Source of the DNA: Clostridia bacterium
GTDB taxonomy: Bacteria; Bacillota; Clostridia; Oscillospirales; CAG-272
Direction of reading: 5' to 3'
DNA: 6,507 bases
Assembly: GCA_900770145.1 (NCBI GenBank)
Contig: CAAGJL010000106.1
Span: 1 to 6,507 of the forward strand
Both the position numbers and the translations under genes were made by a program. A model generated the notes under the pieces. That model did not search any database, was not told the origin of the DNA, and saw nothing but the letters and a program-made list of their open reading frames with translations. Shown one piece after another: positions 1 to 6,082 of this stretch (position 1 is its first letter; each line of letters starts with the position of its first letter).

Positions 1-19
1 CACGACGCTCTTCCGATCT
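1..19. other. Illumina adapter remnant at contig edge
   Basis: The first 19 bases, CACGACGCTCTTCCGATCT, are identical to the 3' end of the Illumina TruSeq read 1 adapter; on the minus strand they read AGATCGGAAGAGCGTCGTG, the usual adapter read-through. This is library sequence left untrimmed at the end of an assembled contig, not genomic DNA. Genomic sequence begins at about base 20. Bases 20-63, after the stop codon of the zinc-ribbon gene, show no hairpin followed by a T-run, so no terminator is visible there. Confidence 0.96.
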
Positions 20-63
20 CCGGGCGTTGCTTGTTTATCGTTGATTTACCCGCTCCCGCGCGG

Positions 64-735
64 TCACTGTTTATGCCTTGCCGAGTCGGGCGGGGTGAGG
101 GTCAGTTCCTCACAGTTGAGAAAATCGTGTGCGTCCAGCAGCGACCCGGTCGGGATCGTGACGGAAGAGCCGCATTTGCGGCAGGTGACGCGCACGGCGT
201 CAGAGAGAAAGTCCACGTCGTATTCATGCTCTTCCTCCGGGGCGCAAAGGCAGTGAATTTTGCCCTCATCGTCCAGATCCCGGATCACAAACAGCACAAT
301 TTCAAGCACCTGCGGGTCGGTCACGGTTTCCTGTGCCTCTTCGTGCAGTGCCTCAAAACTCCGGATGCCGCTTTTCTCCATCATATCCAGCAGTTGCAGC
401 TCCGTGCGGGCGAGTTCCGCTTTGACGTGGTTGATTTCCCCCGTGGTGCAGATGTTGATATCCGTATACGGGCAGGGGATCGTGAAAAGTTCCTTGTCAA
501 AAAACACCTTTTCACTGACCGTGAAATGATGCGGTTTGGGGCAGATGATGCAGGGTACGGTCAGCCGCAGTTTTCCTTCCCCCGCGGGCTGAACCTCCAT
601 CACGCTTTTGCCGCAGTCGCATTTCAGGCGCACCAGCGAGCCTTTCAGGTGAAACAGGCTGACCGCGCTCATCACCCCCGCGCCGCAGTGCGGGCAACGG
701 TAAGCAACCGTGGTCTGTTTTGCGTCAAGTACCAT
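64..735 (-). CDS. Multi-cysteine zinc-ribbon protein, uncharacterised clostridial family
   Basis: A 223-residue soluble protein with no signal peptide or membrane segment, so probably cytoplasmic. Cysteine pairs are spread along it: C14-P-H-C17 with C39-D-C41, C62-I-I-C65 with C88 and perhaps C96, C162-L-C164, and C185-R-K-C188 with C208. This fits several zinc-binding knuckles or ribbons of the CPxCG type: an N-terminal block (about 10-100), a charged helical middle (about 102-165) and a C-terminal ribbon (about 180-215). I recognise the general look of the family (CPHCG, then CDCG, then a VPCxxCPxPHxFTVS stretch) from Clostridia, but know of no established function. The ATG at 735 is preceded by GGAGAGGAG about 4 bases upstream. 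It lies 20 bases after the stop of the lipoprotein foldase gene, so the two are almost certainly co-transcribed. Zinc binding is inferred from cysteine spacing; nucleic-acid or protein binding cannot be told apart. Confidence 0.85.
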   Translation of the reverse strand: MVLDAKQTTVAYRCPHCGAGVMSAVSLFHLKGSLVRLKCDCGKSVMEVQPAGEGKLRLTVPCIICPKPHHFTVSEKVFFDKELFTIPCPYTDINICTTGEINHVKAELARTELQLLDMMEKSGIRSFEALHEEAQETVTDPQVLEIVLFVIRDLDDEGKIHCLCAPEEEHEYDVDFLSDAVRVTCRKCGSSVTIPTGSLLDAHDFLNCEELTLTPPDSARHKQ

Positions 736-755
736 GATTCTCCTCTCCCCGTGCC

Positions 756-1850
756 TTATGACACGTCATAACCGTCAATCACATCGTAATTGTATTCAAA
801 ATGCAGTGTGCCCACAAGGGCGTTATACCATTCGGCATATGCGAGATCAAACAGCGCCATGCGCCCGCGCACCTCGCCTCTGGTGACCCCGTTGCCGGTG
901 AAAAGCAAAACAAACGTCTGCCCGTCGGCAGTCACACTGCCGGTATCCCCCGGTTTTCTGCCGCTCTCAAACAGCCAGTCGGCAATGGCGGCGACCCCGG
1001 CGTTTTCGGGGATCATATTGTTTTCCCGGTACGCGGTACCGTACGCCGACAGTGTTTCCAGTGTGCCCGCGACCGGCTTTTGCTTCACCGCCGCCAGCGC
1101 CGCCGCGGCGTTTTCTTTGACGGCGGCCTCCGTGGTGCCGCCGACAACCAGATACTCCAAATTGCGGGAAGGCGTCTCATCCGAAAGATTATGCTCCGCC
1201 GCATAAGAAAGTGCCTTTTCTGCCGGAATCTCCCCCTCCAGCCGGCTGTTGAGGTCGGCGGAAAACCGGGTGGCAATCGCTTCATAGCGCAGTGCCGTGG
1301 CAAGATCGTTTTCGGTAATCAGCGGGCCGTAGGAGCGGCGCAGATAGGCGGTGAGATCCTCGCTGTTTTCCGCCGCCGCGCGAAAGCGCAGGGTGTAAAG
1401 CTGCTGTTCAATCGCCTCTTTGGCTTCGTCCGTCAGTTCCGCCTTCCCCTCGGCAGCGGCGCCCTCACAGTAAACCAGCGTGCGGCAAACGGCGGACAGC
1501 ACGTTGTTCATAATGGTATCATACCAGCTTTCGGTCTCGCTATACATCTGGGAATGCAGATTTTTGGAGGGATCGTAGGTTTTGTTTTTCTCCATTTCCT
1601 GCATGACCGAGAGTCCATAGCCGTAAAAATAGTAAGCCAGCATCCCGTCGGTCACGGTATAATGCTCCGTCCGCAGTGCCACGCCGTCCTCGTGAATGGC
1701 GCTCCCCTCAATGAGGGAAAGCCCGGGCGAGAGCGGCACCTTGCTGCCGCCCTGTTCTTTTTTGCGGCAGGAAGCGCAAAGCAGCATTGCCGCCGCCACG
1801 CACACGCACAGCACGGCGCGCACGGCGCGCCGCCGGATTGTCTTGTTCAC
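756..1850 (-). CDS. Lipoprotein with degenerate parvulin-like (PrsA/SurA-type) domain
   Basis: A 364-residue predicted lipoprotein. The N-terminus is basic (KTIRRR), followed by a hydrophobic stretch (about 9-24) and a lipobox-like LLCASC that would put the lipid on C28, so the protein should sit on the outer face of the membrane. An alpha-helical segment (about 58-220) is followed by a weak parvulin-like module (about 230-320) containing LEYLVV, DWLFESGRKPGD and TFVLLFTG. The usual parvulin HILV and GYHI histidines are absent (LEYLVV; TFVLLF), so isomerase activity is doubtful and a holdase or substrate-binding role is more likely. It is a paralogue of the next gene upstream: both carry a TEHYxV segment followed by an aromatic stretch, a W-x-D segment leading to an L-x-YCE motif, a W-L-x(4)-R-K-x-GD segment, and a C-terminal WY helix. 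The start is GTG, chosen from AAAGGAG 8 bases upstream and the signal peptide that begins there. Confidence 0.83.
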   Translation of the reverse strand: MNKTIRRRAVRAVLCVCVAAAMLLCASCRKKEQGGSKVPLSPGLSLIEGSAIHEDGVALRTEHYTVTDGMLAYYFYGYGLSVMQEMEKNKTYDPSKNLHSQMYSETESWYDTIMNNVLSAVCRTLVYCEGAAAEGKAELTDEAKEAIEQQLYTLRFRAAAENSEDLTAYLRRSYGPLITENDLATALRYEAIATRFSADLNSRLEGEIPAEKALSYAAEHNLSDETPSRNLEYLVVGGTTEAAVKENAAAALAAVKQKPVAGTLETLSAYGTAYRENNMIPENAGVAAIADWLFESGRKPGDTGSVTADGQTFVLLFTGNGVTRGEVRGRMALFDLAYAEWYNALVGTLHFEYNYDVIDGYDVS

Positions 1851-1858
1851 GGGTCTGT

Positions 1859-1865
1859 CTCCTTT
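1859..1865 (-). promoter_or_regulatory. Ribosome binding site that supports the GTG start of the lipoprotein gene
   Basis: On the minus strand AAAGGAG lies 8 bases before the GTG at 1850. It is a near-perfect Shine-Dalgarno sequence and is what decides the non-ATG start; no in-frame ATG nearby would keep the complete signal peptide. Confidence 0.8.
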
Positions 1866-1886
1866 CGGTTTTTTGCATCACACGGC

Positions 1887-1924
1887 GGAGAATCCGTCCG
1901 CGGGAACCGGGCGGGGAGTTCTCC
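1887..1924 (-). other. Possible hairpin in the leader of the lipoprotein gene
   Basis: GGAGAA (1887-1892) is complementary to TTCTCC (1919-1924), and inside it CCGC (1898-1901) can pair with GCGG (1911-1914). There is no T-run on its 3' side in the transcript sense, so it does not look like an intrinsic terminator. It lies about 20 bases upstream of the ribosome binding site and could be a leader or processing structure. The base pairing is visible; the role is unknown. Confidence 0.35.
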
Positions 1925-1943
1925 TGTCCAGGCGTGCAGGCAA

Positions 1944-1999
1944 CAAAGGGCCGGGCGCCTGCGGCGCCCTATGGCACCGGCAAAGCGCACAGCCCTTTG
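1944..1999. repeat. Nested inverted repeats in the spacer between the two foldase genes
   Basis: An outer 8-bp inverted repeat, CAAAGGGC (1944-1951) and GCCCTTTG (1992-1999), encloses a perfect 7-bp hairpin, GGGCGCC (1953-1959), loop TGC, GGCGCCC (1963-1969). A competing short stem is available: GCAAAG (1980-1985) with CTTTGC (1995-2000), which uses part of the outer arm. The element starts 13 bases after the stop codon of the upstream foldase gene and has no following T-run, so it is not a standard rho-independent terminator. It could be an mRNA-stabilising or processing structure between two co-transcribed genes, a small MITE/REP-like repeat, or an unrecognised structured leader. The symmetry is plain; the class is not. 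Confidence 0.6.
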
Positions 2000-2012
2000 C
2001 GGTTTACGGCAC

Positions 2013-3842
2013 TCAGCCGGAAATAGACTTGATTGCCTTGGAGTTGACGGTCACGGTGATCTTTTCTTTCTCTGCCTTGTACCAGTTTTCAAAATCGGTA
2101 TCGGCAAGGGACTGCTTGATCTCCGAGCGCCATGCGATTTTCTCGTCGCCGGTGTAGGTCATGATGTGATAACCGTATTTGGTTTTGACGGCATTGGGGT
2201 AAGAAATCTCGCCTACCACGCGGGAGGCGTCCATCAGCCACTTCTCAAATTCTTCTACCATATCGCCGGGTTTCACGTCGGTGTAGAAGATGTTGCTGTC
2301 CTCGTTGTAAATCTTGCCGTATTCCTCGAAAGCGTTCTTGTCAATCTTGTAAACGGTCTTGGCGTTCTCGCCCTCGCCCTCGGTTTCCACGGTGATCTTG
2401 CCGTCCGCCAGCATCTGCGCCAGCAGGGCGTTTGCCATCAGCTCGGAGGTGATCTTACCGTTTTCCGCCAGCACTTTGTCCGCCAGCTCTTTGACCTTGC
2501 CGGTCAGTTTTTCGGTAGTTGTCATCTTGTCATAAGTATCGCTCTTGAAGAGAATATGACCCACACTGCGCCACTTGCCGCCGTTGTCCACATGGGGCAG
2601 AGCCGTCATCAGGTAAACCGAGAACGTGGAGGTTGCCTTATCCACAAAGGTCCCGTCATCGTTCTTGGCGGCGTTTTCGTCCATAATCGTGGTGATATCG
2701 CCGATCTTGCGCTCCGCGTCGTACAGCCAGGTATCCAGATTGTTGGTGTCGTCCCCTTTCTTGTGGTGGGGCACTTCCATCGAAAGCGTAGCGTCGGCGC
2801 TGGCCTTTTCCGCGGCCTCGGTTGCCTTTTTCTTGGCTTCCTCTTCCCCGGTCTCTTTGGCGATCTCCTCGTCATAGGTCTTCTTGTAGGTGCGGTCGTA
2901 GATAAAGCCGGAAATCTTGGTGCGGAACTCGGCGGGGTCGGTGATCGCTTTCATCGACTCTACAAACGTTTTGTACTCGTTGCACAACTTCTCGTATTCC
3001 TCAAAGTCGCCGTCCTTGTTGTCCTCTTTCTCGGGTTTGAACCCGGCGGTAAAGGTGTAGCCGATGTAGCCGGTGTACAGGTCGTATTTGGAGTGGTTTG
3101 CCGCGTACTCTTCGTCAATGCGGACTTCCACCACGCCGTTTTCAAACTCCTCCTGCTTGATGTTTGCCATCTTGGAGGAGAGCTGGGAAAGCTCCATCAT
3201 CCGGCGCACTTCTTTTACGGTAACGCCCTTGCCGTACATTGCCATCAGGTACTCGTTTGCAGAGTAGCCACGGGTCTTGGCATATTCCGTCATCGTGTTG
3301 ATGGAGTTGTCGATGGTGGCGTAGTCGTCCGCGTCAAGCGTGACGCCGTAATAGTTGGCAATCTCGCAGTAGGTCAGCACCTGGGTCACCTGTTTTTCGG
3401 CGCTTTTGGCAAAGTAGTCAAACCAGGTCATGGTTGCCGTTTCGGGCGACTTTTCGGTAGGCTTGCTGTAATACTGGGAGCGGAGCCCCTTGGAGGTGCT
3501 CAGCGAATCGCCGCCCGTGCCGCGGATGTATTGCAGAATATTGCCGTAGCTGGAAGAGGAGTACTGCGAGACAAAATTCTGGTACTCCGAGTAGATTACA
3601 TACGACATCATGGCGGCGTTGACCTCATAATGCTCGGTCGACGCTACGGTTTTGCCGTGCAGGAATACGCCCTTCGCGCTCAGTGCGGAGAACGTGGCAA
3701 TCAGCACCAGAGCGACCAGTACCGTAACCAGAATCAGCGTGCCCGCCCATACCGGCAGACCTTTTTTGGTCTTTTTTCCGCTTTTGGCAGTGGCAAGCGT
3801 TGCGCTTGCTCTTTCATTTTGTTCTCTGTTTCCCTTTCCCAT
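2013..3842 (-). CDS. Membrane-anchored parvulin-type peptidyl-prolyl isomerase/foldase (PrsA/SurA-like)
   Basis: A 609-residue protein predicted to help fold exported proteins outside the cytoplasmic membrane. A Lys-rich cytoplasmic N-terminus (SGKKTKKG, about 21-28) precedes one membrane helix (about 31-54), giving an N-in/C-out anchor rather than a lipobox. Then come a helical SurA/PrsA-like segment (about 65-250), a degenerate parvulin-like module (about 290-416: TWLYDAERKIGD, FSVYLMTAL) with a Glu/Lys/Ala-rich, coiled-coil-like insertion (about 324-350), and a better-preserved parvulin module (about 427-565). The latter has VGHILF (H429), YNEDSN, FEKWLMDASRVVGEI and TKYGYHIMTYTG (H559), which match the HILV, SxD and GYHI hallmarks of active parvulins. 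An insertion of roughly 35 residues lies between its first two motifs. A short helical tail follows. The ATG at 3842 has AAAGGGG 8 bases upstream. The 100 bases between this gene and RNase J contain no clear terminator. Isomerase activity is inferred from the motifs only. Confidence 0.88.
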   Translation of the reverse strand: MGKGNREQNERASATLATAKSGKKTKKGLPVWAGTLILVTVLVALVLIATFSALSAKGVFLHGKTVASTEHYEVNAAMMSYVIYSEYQNFVSQYSSSSYGNILQYIRGTGGDSLSTSKGLRSQYYSKPTEKSPETATMTWFDYFAKSAEKQVTQVLTYCEIANYYGVTLDADDYATIDNSINTMTEYAKTRGYSANEYLMAMYGKGVTVKEVRRMMELSQLSSKMANIKQEEFENGVVEVRIDEEYAANHSKYDLYTGYIGYTFTAGFKPEKEDNKDGDFEEYEKLCNEYKTFVESMKAITDPAEFRTKISGFIYDRTYKKTYDEEIAKETGEEEAKKKATEAAEKASADATLSMEVPHHKKGDDTNNLDTWLYDAERKIGDITTIMDENAAKNDDGTFVDKATSTFSVYLMTALPHVDNGGKWRSVGHILFKSDTYDKMTTTEKLTGKVKELADKVLAENGKITSELMANALLAQMLADGKITVETEGEGENAKTVYKIDKNAFEEYGKIYNEDSNIFYTDVKPGDMVEEFEKWLMDASRVVGEISYPNAVKTKYGYHIMTYTGDEKIAWRSEIKQSLADTDFENWYKAEKEKITVTVNSKAIKSISG

Positions 3843-3942
3843 TGTAAGGACCCCTTTATTTTAATTTCTGAACGGTCATCGACCGGGAAGTACATTGTAA
3901 CGTACCGATGTGTATAGACAGTGTTGCTTTTGTGAAGAAGCG

Positions 3943-5958
3943 TCACACGCTCATAATGACGGGCAGGATCATAGGTTTGCGCCCGGTTTTGGCGAACAGG
4001 AATCTGGAAAGATCGTCTTTCACGCGGGTTTTGATCTGCAACCAGTCGCAGTCCCCTTTGCGGGAAAGGCACGCGTCCAGCGAGCGCTGTACCACGCGTT
4101 TTGCCTCTACCATCAGTTCCTCGTTTTCTTTGACATACACAAACCCGCGGGAGACCACGTCGGGTCCGGAGATCAGCAGTCCGCTCTCCTCATCCACCGT
4201 GGCAACCACCACAATCAGCCCGTCCTGCGAGAGGTGTTTCCGGTCGCGAAGCACGATGTTGCCCACGTCTCCCACGCCGTAGCCGTCCACCAGCACCTGC
4301 CCTGCGGGCACCGTGCCGGCAAACCGCGCGCCGTTTTCGTCAATTTCCAGCACTTTTCCGATTTCGGAGAGGAAGATGTTTTCGTCCGGGATGCCCATTT
4401 CCAGCGCGAGGCGCCGGTTTGCCTGCAAATGGCGGCACTCTCCGTGCACGGGCATAAAGTATTTCGGCTTGGTCAGCCCCTGCATCAGTTTCAGTTCCTC
4501 CTGGCAGGCGTGACCGGAAACGTGTACCGCCATCGCCGCGTCATTGAGTACTTCCACGCCGTTTTTGGAGAGCTCGTTGATCACGCGCCCCACCAGTTTT
4601 TCGTTGCCGGGGATTGCGCTGGAAGAAAGCACCACCAGGTCGCCATGCCCCAGCGTGACCTGATTGTGGTCGGAATACGCCATGCGGTAGAGCGCCGACA
4701 TCGGCTCCCCTTGGCTGCCCGTGGTCACCAGCGTCAGTTGTTCGGGTTTATAGCGCCTGATCTCGGTAATATCGATCAGCGTGTCTTTCGGCACGGTCAT
4801 ATAGCCAAGCTCTACGGCGGCGCCTACGATGTTGAGCATACTGCGCCCCGTCACGGCGACCTTTCTGCCGTGCTCCGCGCTGACGTCGATAATCTGCTGT
4901 ACCCGGTGCACGTTGGAGGAAAATGTGGCAATCACAATCCGCTTATCCGGATTGGAGGTGAAGATATATTCCAGCGATTTGCCCACTTTCTTTTCCGACG
5001 GGGTAAAGCCCGGCCGCTCGGCGTTGGTGGATTCACACAACAGCGCCAGCACGCCCTCGTTTCCAAGTTCCCCAAGCCGCGCCAGATCCATCATTTCTCC
5101 CTGAATGGGGGTAATATCCAGCTTGAAGTCACCGGTATGAATCACGGTGCCGAGCGGGGTGTGGATGGCAAGGCAGCATGCGTCTGCAATCGAGTGATTG
5201 ACGTGGATAAACTCCACGGAAAGCGCCCCCGCCTGCACGGTATCGCCCGCACGCACGGTGCGCAGATCCGCTTTCCACGGCAGGGAGTGTTCTTCCAATT
5301 TGTTTTTGATGATTCCGACGGTCAGTCTGGTGCCGTATACCGGCGTGTTGACCGTGCGCAGAACATAAGGGATGGCGCCGATGTGATCCTCGTGCCCGTG
5401 GGTCAGGAAAATCCCGCGCAATTTCTCGCTGTTCTGTTCCAGATACGTAACGTCCGGGATGACCAAATCAATCCCCAGCATATCCTCATCCGGGAAGGCA
5501 AGCCCGCAGTCCACGGCGATCATATCGTTGCCGTATTCGATCACGGTGATGTTTTTGCCGATTTCGTGCAGTCCGCCTAACGGGATAATGCGGAGTTTCG
5601 CGCCCGGCGTCCCTTTGCGGCGGTTTGGCGTTTTCTCTTTTTTTTGCGGGGCATTGCTGACGTTTTTCTCATCACGTATGGGGGTATTTTCGGCAAAAAC
5701 CGCTTCTTTTTGCGCGATCTTTCCCCCGGTTTGCTTTGCGGGTTTTCTCGGCAGGCGTCTTCCGCCGCGTGCGGCTTTCGCGCCGTTTTGCACGGGCGCG
5801 CCTCCGTTGTTTACGGCAGCGCCGCGGGTGTTTTTGCCCGGTTTTACCGCCGTTTTCTCATCACGTCCCCCGCCTTTTTTATTCTTTTGCGGTGTTTCCG
5901 GGGCGCGGGGCGCCCTGCCCGGCTCACCGACAGGTCTTTTCCTTGGATTTCTCGGCAT
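3943..5958 (-). CDS. rnj: Ribonuclease J with a basic N-terminal extension
   Basis: A 671-residue RNase J, the zinc-dependent 5'-3' exonuclease and endonuclease that acts in mRNA decay and rRNA/mRNA 5' maturation in Firmicutes. The core begins near residue 121 (KLRIIPLGGLHEIGKN). It carries the metallo-beta-lactamase motif HGHEDH (187-192), the metal-site H255 in VNHSIAD, D277 in HTGDFK, the CESTNAERPG segment (308-317), the beta-CASP TTGSQGEP region (412-419), HVSGHACQEE (about 479-487) and PVHGECRHL (503-511), then a C-terminal domain. The core of about 550 residues matches the usual family length, so it appears complete. Residues 1-120 are Lys/Arg/Pro/Gly/Asn-rich and look disordered; similar extensions occur in some other RNases J, for example that of Helicobacter pylori. 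I chose the ATG at 5958 because AAAAGGAG lies 5 bases upstream; the frame stays open to 6063, but that start falls upstream of the predicted transcription start. No second RNase J is visible here, so J1 versus J2 cannot be assigned. Confidence 0.96.
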   Translation of the reverse strand: MPRNPRKRPVGEPGRAPRAPETPQKNKKGGGRDEKTAVKPGKNTRGAAVNNGGAPVQNGAKAARGGRRLPRKPAKQTGGKIAQKEAVFAENTPIRDEKNVSNAPQKKEKTPNRRKGTPGAKLRIIPLGGLHEIGKNITVIEYGNDMIAVDCGLAFPDEDMLGIDLVIPDVTYLEQNSEKLRGIFLTHGHEDHIGAIPYVLRTVNTPVYGTRLTVGIIKNKLEEHSLPWKADLRTVRAGDTVQAGALSVEFIHVNHSIADACCLAIHTPLGTVIHTGDFKLDITPIQGEMMDLARLGELGNEGVLALLCESTNAERPGFTPSEKKVGKSLEYIFTSNPDKRIVIATFSSNVHRVQQIIDVSAEHGRKVAVTGRSMLNIVGAAVELGYMTVPKDTLIDITEIRRYKPEQLTLVTTGSQGEPMSALYRMAYSDHNQVTLGHGDLVVLSSSAIPGNEKLVGRVINELSKNGVEVLNDAAMAVHVSGHACQEELKLMQGLTKPKYFMPVHGECRHLQANRRLALEMGIPDENIFLSEIGKVLEIDENGARFAGTVPAGQVLVDGYGVGDVGNIVLRDRKHLSQDGLIVVVATVDEESGLLISGPDVVSRGFVYVKENEELMVEAKRVVQRSLDACLSRKGDCDWLQIKTRVKDDLSRFLFAKTGRKPMILPVIMSV

Positions 5959-5963
5959 AAATT

Positions 5964-5971
5964 CTCCTTTT
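5964..5971 (-). promoter_or_regulatory. Ribosome binding site that fixes the RNase J start
   Basis: AAAAGGAG on the minus strand, 5 bases before the ATG at 5958. It settles the choice between this start and two upstream in-frame ATGs (6048, 6063), which lack a Shine-Dalgarno sequence and overlap or abut the promoter -10 box. Confidence 0.85.
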
Positions 5972-5999
5972 GACAATTCTATCACGCGCAACTGCGCAA

Positions 6000-6030
6000 T
6001 ATCCGCCGCAACACTCTCCTGCGGCGGATA
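6000..6030 (-). promoter_or_regulatory. 11-bp hairpin in the RNase J mRNA leader
   Basis: TATCCGCCGCA and TGCGGCGGATA form a perfect 11-bp stem around a 9-base loop, GGAGAGTGT. The hairpin starts about 15 bases after the predicted transcription start and ends about 40 bases before the RNase J start codon. It has no T-run after it, so it is not a terminator. The loop exposes a Shine-Dalgarno-like GGAG. A stem this close to the 5' end is expected to hinder a 5'-3' exonuclease such as RNase J itself, which makes feedback control conceivable. The stem is seen directly; the regulatory role is inference. Confidence 0.75.
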
Positions 6031-6051
6031 AAAATGCTGAACATTCATTTT

Positions 6052-6080
6052 ATTATACACCACTTTTTACCCTTTGTCAA
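6052..6080 (-). promoter_or_regulatory. Consensus sigma-A promoter for RNase J
   Basis: On the minus strand a perfect -35 TTGACA (6075-6080) is separated by exactly 17 bases from a perfect -10 TATAAT (6052-6057). Transcription should start near 6044-6046, giving a leader of about 85 bases before the RNase J ATG. The -35 box lies immediately after the stop codon of the small membrane protein gene, and the bases just upstream of it are AT-rich, as in an UP element. RNase J therefore probably has its own strong promoter whatever is transcribed upstream. Confidence 0.93.
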
Positions 6081-6082
6081 GA

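Noticed and set aside
31..771. Plus-strand open frame antisense to the zinc-ribbon gene
   Set aside because: It starts just inside the adapter-adjacent end and has no domain signature, whereas the minus-strand frame has ordered cysteine pairs and a good ribosome binding site.
1953..1969. GGGCGCC-TGC-GGCGCCC hairpin as a rho-independent terminator
   Set aside because: The stem is strong, but no U-tract follows on either strand, so it is reported as a structured repeat instead.
3873..3885. CGGTC-ATC-GACCG hairpin between RNase J and the foldase gene as a terminator
   Set aside because: Only 5 bp, and no T-run follows in the transcript direction.
801..3917. Plus-strand open frame of 1038 codons antisense to both foldase genes
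   Set aside because: It lies wholly opposite two genes with signal or membrane segments, parvulin motifs and ribosome binding sites. Its translation is His/Gly/Val/Phe-rich without recognisable domains, as expected from the antisense of GC-biased codons.
3894..3922. TACAAT (minus strand) as a -10 box for the foldase gene
   Set aside because: The -10 resemblance is fair (5 of 6), but no acceptable -35 hexamer exists at 16-18 bases and there is no extended -10 TG, so I cannot support a promoter.
3910..5580. Plus-strand open frame of 556 codons antisense to RNase J
   Set aside because: It mirrors a gene with a complete set of RNase J motifs, has no ribosome binding site of note, and its His/Gln/Arg-rich composition is typical of an antisense shadow.
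5959..6063. RNase J starting 35 codons earlier at 6063 (or 30 codons earlier at 6048)
   Set aside because: Both ATGs lie in or immediately after the -10 box of a consensus promoter and lack a Shine-Dalgarno sequence. The intervening frame simply crosses the leader hairpin. The ATG at 5958 has AAAAGGAG at proper spacing.
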